Assembly: GCA_027924645.1 (NCBI GenBank)
Contig: BSBN01000254.1
Span: 16,190,501-16,254,500, forward strand
From: Cunninghamia lanceolata
Taxonomy: Eukaryota > Streptophyta > Pinopsida > Cupressales > Cupressaceae
Reading direction: 5' to 3'
Length of the DNA stretch: 64,000 nt
The notes under the pieces are model-generated. The model saw nothing but the letters and a program-made list of their open reading frames with translations, ran no database searches and had not been told where the DNA came from. The stretch's first letter is position 1. Each line of letters begins with the position of its first letter. Made by a program: the position numbers and the translations under genes. Shown in pieces: positions 1-12,720 of this stretch.

Positions 1-3000
1 TATCTCTTTGCTCCAAGAGTTGCTTTAAATAACTGTTCAAGTTTTCAATTTGAGCCCTGATGCTTCCATCTCTGTACTTTAGGGGATCATACACTTTGGC
101 CACTTGAGTTACTTGTGACTCAATAGAGACAGCTTGATCCTTTATGTTCTTTGTAGTGGCTGGCCAATTTAAACAAAATTGATATGATATTTTTTCTTCT
201 TTAATGCTTTTTGGGAACTTTTTAAAATTTTCTTGTAGATTGTTATGTGCCTTTGCACACCTATTAGACACTTTAGCCAACCTTTTGTTATTTATTTGTT
301 CTTCTATATTTTTCTCAATCTTCTTCTCTAAGTAAGAAGAATGTGTCCTGAAAGACTCCAGCAAGAGTTTCATCTATTGATTAGGAGTAAAGGTAGGATC
401 TCTCTTTACCTCAAGCAATTCCTCTTGTAGAATTTTGGTTTCCTTTTCTAATACTTCAATCCTTCAACTTGTTGCTGCAGAATCTCTTGTCTTGCAGAGG
501 ATTGAAGAATATCTCCTAGTTGTAACTTGTGAAGAGAATATATATTGGACAAGTTAACTTCTCCATCTAATAGAGGTAGTTGTAACAACTACAAAGAGAC
601 CACTAGTTGAATCTACATTTGCTGAGTAAGAAACTACTTGATAGAATCAACCGAAGAGGAGGATAATGATGTATTTTGTTCCTTTTCTAAATTCTCCTCT
701 GAATCATTATTTGTTTTCCCCTCTTCCCTTTCAGGGTTATTCTGTTGCTTTGTATTCACTAGAGGTTGATTATCCTACCTATTATTATGATCTGGAGAAT
801 CATTCTCTTCTTCATGAGCCTCTTGTTCTTGATATTTCACTACTTGCTCTTCTTTCTCCTCTTGAGGAACTTGATGCTCAATGATATGTGGTGGAGATGT
901 GGTCAAATGAAGTTGATATTTAGTGTTGTTTGGTGGAGAAACTTTTGGTTGCTCCATACTTTTAGTTCCTTTTACCTCACTTACAATTTTCTCTATCACA
1001 ACCTATGTTTCCTTTTGAATTTTCTCTTTATCACTTTCCTTCATGGCCATAACTATGTCTAGACTTTGTTTTGTCCTAAATTCTTGGGTTGGTATTTGAG
1101 CCAATATGTCCTTTTCTTCCTAAGACATAGATAATTTGACCTTTTCAAGAGCTTGTTGTCTTAGTTCATTATTCATTTTAATGGCTTATTCTCTTTTCTA
1201 CCTTAAGGACCAAGCTAGACTTTCTTGCACCTTTTCAATTACATCAGTCATGGGCAAGTTATATTTGACCATATATTTGATCATTGCTTTTTCAATAGTA
1301 TTTTGATCCTTAGGAGGAACATCAAGGTACAAATCAGGAGTGTGCTTTAACAGTGCATGTTGTTCAATTCAATTGAAAACAACTTCAAATTAAATAGGAC
1401 CTTTTGTAGTTCCCATCGGAGGATTTTCCTTAGACTTCTTTCCTTTTCTTATTATCTTGGAGGTTTCCTCTTGACCTTCTTCTTCTTTATCTTCAATCTC
1501 TACTCCCTTTACCTTCATCCTTTTGGCTTGAATTTTAGGTCTTGTGTGCTTCTTTTCTCTAGTCTTCTTTTGTGTTTGTGTCTTAGAAGCAAAACTTCTT
1601 TTAGTGGATACCATTTGTGTTGATTTGGAGGGTGGTAGCACATTTGTAGTCGAAGAAGTGGCTCTACTAGTTCTCCTCGAGTTCTTTGTAACTAATGGAG
1701 TTGTAGAAAAATGATGTGTCTCCTCTACAGGGACTTCTAAAGTAGTTCCAGATGAGATGCCCCGCTTTCATATAGCTTACCCCTATTCTTCTCAAGATGT
1801 TCTTCTACATCCTTCTTATGAATTTTGTTCATGATTTCATCATAAGTTCTGAACCTTTCAGTATAGGTATCTATCAGTTTGCTAAACAAGATATCAACAT
1901 ATACTTTTATTTCTTCTTCATAGACTTCATATGGAAGTCTAGGAATCCATGTAGTTCTAGGTTCAACTGCCTCCATGCAGGTCTAATCCTTGTCAACCAA
2001 GAATGTTATCTTCTCCCTATATAGTTGTATAGAGCAGTAGGGAATCCTTTCTCTAGCATGCATGCTATTCTGAAGGGTTTTAAAGAAACCCTAGTACATT
2101 TTTTTGTAGTGATTTGGATCACTAAATCCCCTTACTTGACTTTTGATTTGTGCTACTACTAGAATGTGCTCTTGCTAGATCCTTCCACTAAATCTAGGTA
2201 ATTCATTTAGGAAATAGAATGTAAGATAGATAATCAATGTACCATACCTAAAAATGTATTTGATTTCCTTTCTCCTTAAATTCTCTAGAAGTTATTTTCT
2301 CATGACCTCAAAAAGGTCAAAATCTTTTCCTTCATTAACCATCTGGTATGTAGTATGAATGGTAGTACTAGTGGATGAACCTTCTCTATTTGTGAAGTAT
2401 AATTTGTATGCAATTCCCATGGCCACATAACAAACACCTGGATCAACTATGTCATTCACAGTCAATGTTCTTTTATGAAACTTTTCTTAGTCAGTTTAGT
2501 GACCTTTTCATTCTTAACTGACTTCATCACTAGTATAGATCCAGTAGAACATAACCCAGTGACAACCTTGATTACTTCCTTGGTTACCCGATAAGGTTTG
2601 TCTAAATATATGAATTCATTATGAATTTTTCTTAATATGAATATGACCCACTTGTGTTCATCACATAAATAAGATTATTCTTTCCAAATTTGTAGGCATT
2701 TTACCCCCATGTTTTCATATTCAGGTTTATAGATAACCTCATCATCTAGAAGTTGATTTCTGACCTCTTCAAATTTCACATGATTAATTTCATCCATATT
2801 TGAGTGAACATAGATTCTACATCTTCTATATAAATTACATATGCAAGTATATAGGAAAATGCTCCTTTCATATCAGCCTCCCATACCTTAAAGGGCATTT
2901 TTTACATTTATGTCTAGGTTTCTTAAAAACATCGACTAGTTGCAGAGTCACCATCTCAATTTTTATGAATCTAGCAACTAGGGTTTTAAGAAGCAGTAGT

Positions 3001-3190
3001 TTTTAAAAATACCTCTTTGTGCAAGCTCTAAGATTTTAAGTTCAGCTCAATTCTTCTCAAATTTTCAAAATTCTTTGATAGACTTCTTCTTTGTTCAGCT
3101 CTAAAGGTGAATACTTGATCACAAATGAATTTTGATTGTCCAAAAATATATAAGTATCTTGCATTTGCCCTAAATTTTCATAATTAATGT
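1..3190 (-). pseudogene. Decayed accessory ORF of a retrotransposon, family unknown
   Basis: Read leftwards from about 3190, a broken frame runs to the window edge. It begins with a globular part around 2820-2100 (motifs such as LDKPYRVTKEVIKVVTGLC and NDIVDPGVCYVAMGIAYKL). The longest open stretch is 1976-1737, starting MEAVEPRTTWIPRLPYEVYE. A Lys/Glu-rich segment (1641-1390), a Glu-rich segment (999-775) and a coiled-coil-like end (480-1, e.g. KKIEKNIEEQINNKRLAKVS) follow. Several stops and frameshifts interrupt it. The order of a globular half, a charged linker and a coiled-coil tail matches the LTR-borne ORF at 50238-46901, so I infer a distant relative. I recognise no named domain. It could instead be a gag-like or other element ORF. 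Confidence 0.45.
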
Positions 3191-3495
3191 TCCTTCATTT
3201 GGTAACCTATTATAGCATTGCCTTTTGAACTCATGGAGACTCAAGGATTCTTTTCAAACCTCTTCATTAAGTTATTCTTCTATGGACATTTGGGAAAATA
3301 TATTATCTTGTCATATCAACATCTTCTCTAACTAGTTTCATTCGACTTAATTATGTGAGTGGATTTCACATGCAAATGCCACAACTTCTAGAAGGGGGAT
3401 AGAAAGAATATATCCTGATTAGCTCCCCCTAACCCTATGTTTTATTTCAATTGGCAATAGATTCCTCTACACTAGGCAGAGACATACATTCCCCT
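3191..3495. other. No gene seen; degenerate transposon-derived DNA
   Basis: AT-rich sequence between the decayed accessory ORF and the gag remnant. I see no open frame, terminal repeat or RNA gene in it. Confidence 0.4.
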
Positions 3496-3838
3496 GTCTT
3501 CTCATTAACTTGTTATGTGTTCCTTCTCCATATCTTTGCCATTTCCTTCTTCTGTTGAGTTACAATTTCCTCTGTTATCTTGTACTCAACCAATGGTTTC
3601 TCAGAATCACTTTTGTAGAATCTTTCTCTATGCCCAAGATTGTTTCATTTCTAGAAAACAACATTATATTTGGGAGTCATACCATTTCTCCTTAGCTTGG
3701 TTCTACACTCAGCAAGCTTATGATGAAACTTATTGCATGCATAACAATACCCATAAAAAAAGTGAGAGATCGTAGCATCATGTCTTGTAGGTACAAATGA
3801 GTTTTTCTTTATGTAGTCATTTCTTCTTGCCTTATTTA
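3496..3838 (-). pseudogene. gag: Ty1/copia gag fragment with second CCHC zinc knuckle
   Basis: On the minus strand a frame through about 3830-3680 gives a basic stretch followed by a CX2CX4HX4C knuckle (CYACNKFHHKLAEC, near 3745-3705). In copia Gag this knuckle binds RNA and helps package the element transcript. The sequence continues the gag remnant at 5530-6039, which carries its own knuckle. The two parts are separated by a probable solo LTR. The piece is degenerate and no protease follows in readable form. Confidence 0.55.
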
Positions 3839-5529
3839 TGTTGAGTAATGGTTTGTCATTGATGTCAAAAGTGTTTTGGGTGTTGATATTCTGATGTCAT
3901 GGTGTTAATGCATGCCATGGTTTTAATGTATGCATGCTATTCCATTGTAGTTCATCATGGTTCATGGTGCAGGAGTTCACATGCTTCATGATAAAGGAGG
4001 TTTTCATGTTAGGTCATCATTATTGATCGAAATCACTATAGGTGTATTAATTTTGGTGCACCTTCATTATGTTCATGTTTATTCACTTGGCTACACTTGC
4101 TTGGAGAAGACACATTTATCATGTATAATTGCATACTGTAAGTCTTGGAGTCTTTGTTATTGTTAGTGTTTACTGACCCTTTGTACCCTATACTTCATCC
4201 AAGTTTTCCTAAACAAATCCTAAGTATCTTGTCTTAATTTTTACTATCCTTGAAGTCTCTAAGACCTCTACAGAGTCATCATGATTTTCCTTGATGAGTT
4301 TAGTGTGTTTAATTCTTCATTTTCCCTGATTAGGTTTTGCATTTTTTCTAGTTTTTAGGGACACAAACCCTAAAACACTCTTATGTTGTTCAAAGGCACA
4401 AATCCCTTCATAAATATGTGCACTTTATTTTCTTTTTATGAGTTGATCGATTATCATGGGTCAATGTTCACTTAACTGAACACTTAAGGGAGTCATTTTC
4501 ATTGCCTGACTGGCCCCATCCACTAGGAGCTATCAGACCTGATGGTGAAGGGAACTTGTTTAAGTGGGAGTTTGAGATCCATGACCCTCATGAGGGTGCC
4601 AAATAGTATATCGATGGTGGTCATTTAAATTATTTTTAAATTATAATAGGCCACTGCAGGTGTTTAAAGTTGATGGACATATCTTATAATCATAGCCCTA
4701 ACTACCTTATTCTAGTTTTCAAACTACCTCGAGGGCCAATAAAATTATTTTAAGGGTTTGTGTGAAGGTTGGGAGTTGGCTGGATGATGATTCAAGTGTG
4801 TTACAGTGAGACCTGATAAAATGGTAATAGTGCTCATATTTTGAGTATATATATTATAGGTTAAAAACTTTTTTGATTGAAGTAACTTTGTGGTCTTAGT
4901 GTGCATAAGGGTTTGCATAGAAGTTTTATTATTGAAGCAACTCTATGTGAATGATTCCAGTGTGCACAAGAGTTGAACATGTTTGTCTACAGAAGAATAT
5001 TATAGAATTTTGGGATGATGTATTAAGTTTTTCATGTGTTGATTAAGGTGATTTTGGATGTGCATTTGAGAAGATGTTGAATTGTAGAGATCGATTTGGA
5101 TAGTGCTTTGTAGAGAAACAAAGTGTCTGTCTATATTTTTCTTTTCATTCAAATCTGTGATATGATCTATTTTTTTAGTGAGACATCTCTTTTGTCAGTG
5201 AGACATTTTGATTTTCTAGTGAGGCAGCCCAATAAAATCTATGTTCATAGTGGTTTTCACCCTTCTAGGGTTTTCCACTCAAAATAGTGGTGTCATCTCT
5301 TTTCTTGATGTTGTGTCACATGGTGTTTGACTAGTTCATCTTTGATTATAATGTCATGTTCAGTTTTACTTTCTGTGGTGATTCACTCAATAGACAATGT
5401 CTATGATGATTGAAGTGTCCTAGATTTCTTTGCATTGTAAACAAGTGTGTTGATAAATAAAAAACATTGATTGATCATTACACAACTAATTCACTCCCCC
5501 TCCCCTCTGAGTGCTCATATAATCCAACA
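3839..5529 (+). repeat. Probable solo LTR of a copia element
   Basis: A 1691-bp block starts TGTTGAGTAATGG and ends ATAATCCAACA, giving TGTTG/CAACA inverted termini. Its start has the CATTGATGTCAA motif and its end the C-rich stretch plus CTCATAT that are also seen in the LTRs at 13307 and 31090. It lies between two halves of a gag. The flanking 5-mers (attta on the left, agttc on the right) do not match, so no target duplication is visible. No second LTR or primer site is present, hence solo LTR. Confidence 0.5.
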
Positions 5530-6039
5530 AGTTCTACAATCAATAGCCTTATGACCAAATTTATAGCAAGAATAATAGTAACCATAAAAGGATTAAGAGA
5601 ACCTAGGATTGGTATCCTATTTAGAAGGAGGCCTCTTGAAATCTTCTTTTTCTCTTATGAAGTCATTATTTATCCCCTGCACCTCTTCTTCAAATTCTTT
5701 AGAACAGGGTTCTCCATTCTCACTTTCAAACATGATCTTTTCAATTCCAAATAAGTCTTCAGGTACATCTATCTTTGAACTCTGACCTTTCTTAAATCTA
5801 ATGCCATCACTATTCTTAAGTGGTCTTTGACAACTAATTTTTTCATCAAGCATATAGGTACTTTTTTGATGTTTTAGAGCTCTATGTATTTGTGCCTTTA
5901 CCTTTTCTAATTCTTTCTTTAGGGAGGAAACATATTCTTTGAGTTTGGAGCATTCAATTGATTTGTCATTCGACTTTATATTTAGACAATATGCAAGCTT
6001 CTTTCTTCAATTTAAACTTTCAACTTTGCAATTGCATCG
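5530..6039 (-). pseudogene. gag: Ty1/copia gag fragment with coiled coil and first zinc knuckle
   Basis: Read leftwards from 6039 the frame gives a coiled-coil segment (SLKKELEKVKAQ, about 5925-5890), a conserved stretch MLDEKISCQRPLKNSDGI (5853 on), then an acidic region. It ends in a knuckle (YYYSCYKFGHKAIDC, near 5580-5535) whose first Cys is replaced by Tyr. This is the C-terminal half of a copia-type Gag. The N-terminal half is missing because another LTR element starts at 6040. It continues at 3838-3496 beyond the solo LTR. Confidence 0.6.
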
Positions 6040-6788
6040 TGTTGGTTCCCAAAATAATAGCAACCCTAAATACTAAAACATTCCCAAAACACCTAGGCCA
6101 TGGATTGCCATCAAGGTGAAAGGAAGAGGTTTATGAACAAGTTAAGCAAAATTTTTGCCAACTACAGGAGTGGGTAGACTCCTCTAGACTTTGAACTTAG
6201 CTTAGACTCTGGAAGGATATTCTAAGCAGTATAATTGAATAGGTATTGAGTTCAAACCAAATAAACAAATAAAAATACTTGAGAACCAAACCCAACTCAT
6301 CATCTTGACTCCAAAGACTGTCACTAATTCAAGAATGATTGGCTGTCACATAACACCTATATAGCTAATTCAGCTGTACAAATGTACATGCACATGATAG
6401 ATGGTTTTTTTCCCTAAATTACAAGTGAAAGATTGGTTTTGTTTATAAAGAGTGTTTGATCCCTCTCCAATATGGATTGGTGCCTATTCTATTGAGCAAT
6501 AGAGTCATAGAATGAAAGTAGGAAAGGAAAAACACACTAAAGGATCAACAGAACTAGGCATACATTTACATATATGACTTTTAGATAGATCTTCATGTAA
6601 TGGACATAATTAATGATCGAAAAGAGAGCTGCAATGAATCATATGCAATAAAGAAATGTAAATGTCATAGCAAGGATCTAGAATATCTCTGGGCAGGCCA
6701 ACACACAAACACATGAAGCAAAAATAGGAAAACATATATACAACAACACAACAAAAAATGACTACAACCAAAATTTTGGGACACAACA
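6040..6788 (-). repeat. 3' LTR of the non-autonomous element
   Basis: Begins TGTTGGTTCCC and ends GGGACACAACA, a TG...CA LTR of 749 bp. It aligns well over about 620 bp with 9966-10590, including shared stretches around 'tagactcctctagactttga' and 'cattaaaggatcaaca'. It interrupts the copia gag that ends at 6039. Confidence 0.65.
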
Positions 6789-6800
6789 GGCTACCCCTCC
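6789..6800 (-). promoter_or_regulatory. Polypurine tract (plus-strand primer)
   Basis: On the minus strand GGAGGGGTAGCC lies directly against the LTR start TGTTGTG. This is the usual place and composition of the purine tract that primes plus-strand DNA synthesis. Confidence 0.5.
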
Positions 6801-7731
6801 AAGAAAATTAATGAAGCTACTTGCCTCTATCAAAGATAAGCCTACTGAAGGAGTTGATCTCCCTCAATCCTTTGCTGCACTGATCACCCAACATCAGCAA
6901 CAAAAACATTTTCCATGCATGCACATACAAAATACAGACATTCATATCATCATGTTGAAGATGGAAAAAAAGTTTACTAGGGCAAGGTAGCGATAGATAA
7001 TATGATTCACCTTCATGTTGACTCACATATAAGTACTCAACTTCAAGTCCCATGTCAACATGATGCATTTTTTGGCCTGCATAAATATCAACATGAAGGA
7101 AACTATCAAGTTGAAACTCATCTAGCCCATGTGTGGTCTCATACTAGGCTATGTCATAAGATTGTTCTATTTCTTGTGGCCCAGCTGCACTAACGCTAAT
7201 GCCTTCTTCAATGACTAAATCAAAGGCATGATTCATATTTAGACTCGTACCTTACCATATAAATCTTAAATTTGAGGCACTTCAAGTGAAGAGTCACAAT
7301 CTTCAATTTGCCTCTCTATTTTGGAGTCCTTGTTACACACTACTACGTAGAATTTGCTGCTAAGAAAATTAGAAATAATTTTCTCCTCATCACCCTACAA
7401 CTCAAAAACTTGACCCACACTAGGACATTCAACCCAAATGTCACCAAGCCCAGCCAATGAGTCCAAAAATATGCTCTCAACATGATCCACATTAATCAGA
7501 GGTAACTACCCCAAACAAAGCTCTAGGAAATCATCTGCTACATGGTCTTCAAAGTAAGAAACAATTACCTCAAAATCACCTATAGCTATAGCATTTCCCT
7601 CATGATGTTTAGTTAAAGCATAACACACATCATCCTCATGCAAACAAATACCAATAACCTCATGGTCATCATCAGGGATAAATGAGGGTAACACACAAAA
7701 CAAGAGACCAGTGTCTTGTCCAACCTCAACA

Positions 7732-8199
7732 TCATTTTGTATACATCTGTCTTTTCCACTTGTTGTCCATAGGTAGCCGTGTCATACAACATATGACTCT
7801 CCACCTCCAAGCCAACAACTTAAATTCATTGAGCCCAATGTCATCTTCAAATAGAGGATTATCCATACACCAATGATAATCATAAATAGTGATATCTAAC
7901 AGACTTGTCTGCTCCTCATTAAGGGCATTATCTCTTATACTTATCACTCCATCTCCATTTTCTTCATCAATATATGCATACTCTGTATAATCAACTATTT
8001 GAGTTGATTCATTCAATGCCTCACTTCCATACATACCTTCTAGGTGGTCTACAATACTACAATAGGTAGTAGGGTTGAAAATATCTTCACTAGATTGAAA
8101 GCCATCATTGATTTGTTCTTTTTCATCATCCACTAATGACTGATCTAATAGAATGTGGGTGTAGTCACTACCATTTTCATATGAATTGCTCTCATACAC
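7732..8199 (-). pseudogene. Acidic hypothetical ORF inside the non-autonomous element
   Basis: A 155-codon open frame downstream of the broken gag. It is rich in Asp, Glu, Tyr and Asn and shows no motif I recognise. It may be gag-pol-derived sequence that has lost its signature, or a chance frame. An overlapping frame at 7506-7703 on the same strand is also acidic and lacks motifs. Confidence 0.25.
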
Positions 8200-8391
8200 T
8201 GCACCAATACCTTCATCTACCCTACTGGAGACACAATCATCACTTGTATTGTGTCTGGATCATATGAAACGTCCATGTTCCTGCTATCTACAAGAACCTA
8301 TTCATTATCAGTTACATCTGCATCTGAGGATATAGATTTTGCAACCATATCAAGCTTAACTTTATCAACATAATAAATGAGCACAAGCTTG

Positions 8392-8960
8392 TTACAAACC
8401 CACTAGATTGAAATCCTCCCATATAGAACTTGAGCTTATAGAATCATCATAAGCCCTCGAATACATATCAATACACACAGGGGGATTAGGTCTAAAATTT
8501 TCTAGGATGTGAGATTGAGCCATTGCAAATCTAAGGATGAGACCCATGCTAGACTCTCCTTCTTGACTTTTATTATTTTCTAGTTCTTCGACAAGAAAAA
8601 TAGGGTCTAGACTAATTGTAAAGTCTTCAAAGGCAGCCACCAACTAATCCTAGGAAGAAAAATGTTGGTCAGGGAAACTAACCAACCACTTTTGTTCTAT
8701 TCCACTTAGAGATCTTATTAAAAATATAATCCACATATCCTAATCTCCAAATTGAAATTTATCCATGAAGCTTGAAAATGCATCAATGTGTGCATTCACA
8801 TTGAAATCCTCACACCCATTAAATAATGGCATTTGATTGTAAATCTTTTTGGGCATGACTTGCTACTTATAACTAACCCATGAGAGGTCCATTTGTCTAT
8901 AAGTGTTTCCATTTGCAATAGGGGGAGGCTGAGGGAAATAATAATTGGGAACAACAAGAG
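8392..8960 (-). pseudogene. gag: Broken Ty3/gypsy-type gag
   Basis: Minus-strand translation from about 8960 gives a retrotransposon gag core: a leader ending PLFNGCEDFNVNAHIDAF, then WIIFLIRSLSGIEQKWLVSF, then LVAAFEDFTISLDP. This fits the gag capsid pattern of hydrophobic helices around a K-W and a W-x-L-x-x-x-F motif. Three in-frame stops (one after FQFGD, two before LVAAFEDF) disrupt it. In-frame open sequence continues to 8392. Capsid formation would be its ancestral role. Confidence 0.55.
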
Positions 8961-9546
8961 GGGAATCAAACTATGGCATGGACTGATGCAGCCTGATTTG
9001 GCGTACTAATTATTTTTCTTGTTGTGGCAAAGACTTGAACAATTGCTTTTCATTTGTAATTTCATACTACAACATAAATGACTCATTCCTATTATACAAG
9101 GGCTCAAAAAATTCTACATTTGTAAAATTGGCAAGGCTATGATCAGAAAATGTATTACTAGGATGGTCAAAGGCCATTTAGTTCCTAGGGTCTTCAACAT
9201 AAGAAGATGCAAAGAAAGAATCCTCCCTAGGGTATCTATATACATACCAACTGGTTGTGACCAACTACAAACCACTTGTGGATGACAAAGGAAAGAAAAC
9301 AACATGTTCCATTACTAGTAAAGAAATCATGGTTAAGGTAGAAAGAAAAAACATTTACCTTAACCAGCTTCAACCTCCTTGAAATGTGCACACAACAGCA
9401 ACACTTCATGTTCTTTTGATAGAAGATTTACCACCTCAATGAATGAGGAAATCCCTTAACGTGTGACTGATCTCCAAGGCTTCAAAACATATTATGTTTT
9501 GCTCACACTAGTAGAGTCTTCAAATATTTATAACCTAGTAATACAT

Positions 9547-9963
9547 TGGTGCCATTCTATTAGTGTAAGTTGAAAGGATATCAACTTACCCACAGTACCA
9601 AACTACACAACTATAATGTGCAAACATGGGTCTTCAGAATAAATCAACCATTTGTTTCATTCCTCGACAATAGTGCCAGAATGTTGGCACAAGTTGATGG
9701 GCTAACAACTTACAACAACAAATTGCACCTGGTAATAGCTAGAAACTTCTTTAGTGACTATCTTGCAAAGGTCTTTCAAAATCCAAACTCAGATATTGTT
9801 TCCTAGAAACGGTGCCAAAATGTTGGCGTAAGTTGACAGGCTTCCAACTTACACACAACAAAAAATTACACCTAGCAATGGCTACAAACTTCTTCATTGA
9901 CTATGTTACAAAGGTCATTCAAAATGTGAGCCAAGATATTACTGCCCTAGTGACTGTGTCAGA
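9547..9963 (-). repeat. Three tandem leader units with primer-site-like ends
   Basis: Three imperfect direct units start at about 9547, 9671 and 9810. Each begins (plus strand) with a GGTGCCA-like box, a short spacer, then TGTTGGC and AAGTTGA. On the minus strand each unit therefore ends like an LTR (GCCAACA) followed by a TGGCACC primer-site-like motif. A fourth, weaker junction of the same form sits at 9944-9967, where the 5' LTR begins. The units lie in the leader between primer site and gag. Confidence 0.5.
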
Positions 9964-9965
9964 AA

Positions 9966-10720
9966 TGTTAGTTCCCAAAATAATAGAAACCCTAAACTCT
10001 AAAACATTCCTAAAACACCTAGGCTAGGGATTGTCATTAAGGTGAAAGGAAGAGGTTTATAAACAACTTAAGGGGAATTATGGCCAACTACAAGGGTGGG
10101 TAGACTCCTCTAGACTTTGAGCTCAACATAGACTCTGGATGGATATTCCGAGGGTATACCTAAATAGGTATTGAGTTCAAACTAGATAAACAAGTAAAAA
10201 TGCTAGACAAACAAACCCAACTCATCATCTTTACTCCAAAGACTGTCACTAAATCAAGAATGACTAGCTATCACATAACCCCTAAATAGTTGATTCAACT
10301 ATGCAAATGTACATACACATGAAAAATGGTTTTTTTCCCTGAGTACCACAAGTGAATGATTTGTTTGATTTATAAAGAGTGTTTAATCCCTCTCCAATAT
10401 GGACCGGTGCCTATTCTGTTGTGCAATAGAGTCATAGAATGCAAGGAGGAAAGGAAAGACACATTAAAGGATCAACATAACGAAGCATACATTTCCATAT
10501 ATGAATTTTAGATAGAGCTTCATACAATGGCCATACTTAATGATCCAAAAGAGAACTGTAATGATTCATATGCAACAAAGAAATGGAAAATATAAATCCT
10601 TGTATTAACTTAGATTTTTTCACACACCTCCAAACCTCTGGTACAATCATACAAGAAAATGTGGCAAGGGAAAATATACAACTATGATTATATATTTACC
10701 AAAATCAATACACACCCTTG
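9966..10720 (-). repeat. 5' LTR of the non-autonomous element, right end uncertain
   Basis: Starts TGTTAGTTCCC and aligns with the LTR at 6040 up to about 10590. Beyond that only patches match, and the end near 10720 is a guess from the length of the other LTR. Confidence 0.5.
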
Positions 10721-12720
10721 TGGAGACATATCACTACAATCAAATATGCATTAGATATCCTTCCTACTCTATGATAAAAAAAATCTCTTCACTAACAAAC
10801 CATATAGATCATGTGTTGACACTAAATAAACTCCTTAGGCTCTCCCAAACTAGACAATTGACTCAGAGACCAACCCTTTGAATGTCAAAATTTGATGCAT
10901 ATATAGTAACTCAACCCAGTGCAACAAAGGATATTGAAGAACCACGTCAACAAGCCATCGCTATAGCACATGATGTGGTGCATGACCTATGTCAAAAAAA
11001 TCGATGGACTTCATGGGTACCCATGCCCTACAAACTGATCTTGCATCCTTCAGAGGACCTACAGAAAGTATGGATGCTGAAACACACCATCTCGATATTA
11101 AATTATATACATGTTCATTGATGGGAGACACTATTCCAGTGATCACCTGAAATATGTATTTCTAAAACCTTGGGTTTTCATGGAGGCCAAAAAGTATAAA
11201 GACACCTTTAAATAAGAGCTCGCTAATTGATGCAGAGGATAATGGAGATCAACACAACTTCAATGGGATTACTATTTCACTAGTTTCAAGACACATAAAC
11301 CTACACCAAGGGCTCACATGTTATATGGCTTAAACCATTCAATCTCTTCAAAGAAAATGTGGTGGGGTCCATTGACACCTAGGACAACCTATCCAAACCA
11401 TCCAAGGAGTTCTTACACCTACTCAAGCAACACTTCCTTTACAATGTTGTCCTAATCCTTGTAGCCCTACTTACAGGTCTGACAGAGGTTTTATTGCATT
11501 CCAGACACTTTCAAGACTAGATCAATGATGTTTAAGATACCCTTTAGGAATCCTAACAATATACTAAAAACTTTCCATGGGTTGTTTAAGAGCATATGTC
11601 ACTTTCAATAGGACTGTCCTAGTGCCAAGAGCCTTAATTAGGCCTAAAATACAAAGCAAGTACCCCTAGTTTGGCTCACAAAATTCTCTAAACCACTTAG
11701 ACACATCATTCATATGGTAAAACTAAGAATTTTATGGGTTTTTAGTCCTCACAGTCGACTGTGACAAAATTGGCCTATGTTGTTACCTTTAGAGAGCACA
11801 TAACACATGGTTTTGCTAGGTTCTTCAATTAAACTCCACCAACTCCACTCCCTTGTTCATGAATCCTTCATAATACATTAAAAAAAACATAGAAATGTCC
11901 ATTCCACTGATCTAGATGGGTTTACATCAGTGGAATGGGTGAAAATATCAAATTTGTTGTCAAAGCCCTAAGGTAGGGCTTATGAACCAAACTACAGAAA
12001 ATCAATGAAATCTTTGCAATACAATCACTTCAAAAGCCCAAACCAACTTTAATTTACTCCTAACTCATACCTCTAACATCCTAGCCTCAAGAGATCTTAT
12101 GACTGTGTCATACAGTGACAAAGTATAGTAGGAAACAACGTGCAAACTCAGAAAAGAATAGAAAACTAGATTCTTCGTTGGTTTTTCTCCTTTCAATCAC
12201 TTCATTACATCAATGATCATGTTCAAGGTCTTTTGAAGACTGCCCTCGACCTTGACAACTAACTAGAGGTAGTTGGAATCGGTGGGAGGCCTCAAAACTA
12301 CCCTACAACCACCTACTGCCGTGGTTTGTCAGCATTGACAACTAATTGTATGGGATCACATTGTGTTTACAACTATGTTATCCTTATTTGGGATGTTTAA
12401 ACCTTTTACAAGATTTATAAGCCTTTGACAAGGCATTTAGACTCATCATCACCTCCTATAAGCCATGATTGGCCACCAAGACATAAGACTGTCCTATTGT
12501 GTTTACAACTATTGGTATGAAATGAACATGAACATGACATCAACTTGAATAGACCTTCAACCTTATTACAATGCATCAAGATAGTCTTCAAGACCTTATT
12601 GAACACATGACAAGAGAAGACTTGAATAGGCCTTATAGACCTAAGGGTGCCCCTGTACCACCAATAGTGTTTGTAAAGCTTTTATAACACTTCAAAATTT
12701 TAAAGCCTTTACACATTCAC
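10721..12720. other. Unassigned AT-rich region
   Basis: About 2 kb without a recognisable gene. Open frames such as 10882-11121 (+) and 12415-12606 (-) are short and have no motif. I see no terminal repeats or RNA genes. It may be the body of the older element whose 5' end lies at 33640-33961, now out of reach because of the copia insertion. Confidence 0.35.

Larger units (their letters stand above)
6040..10720 (-). mobile_element. Non-autonomous LTR retrotransposon (minus orientation)
   Basis: Two direct repeats of about 0.75 kb flank a 3.2-kb interior. Both repeats begin TGTT(G/A)GTTCCCAAAATAATAG on the plus strand. A purine tract (GGAGGGGTAG on the minus strand) adjoins the left repeat at 6789-6800, which sets minus orientation. 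The interior holds a broken gag and an acidic ORF but no recognisable protease, RT or integrase, so it depended on another element. The right end is blurred and no target duplication was found. Confidence 0.65.

Noticed and set aside
10882..11121. 79-codon plus-strand ORF as a host gene
   Set aside because: Short, motif-free and isolated in decayed DNA; no splice or promoter context seen.
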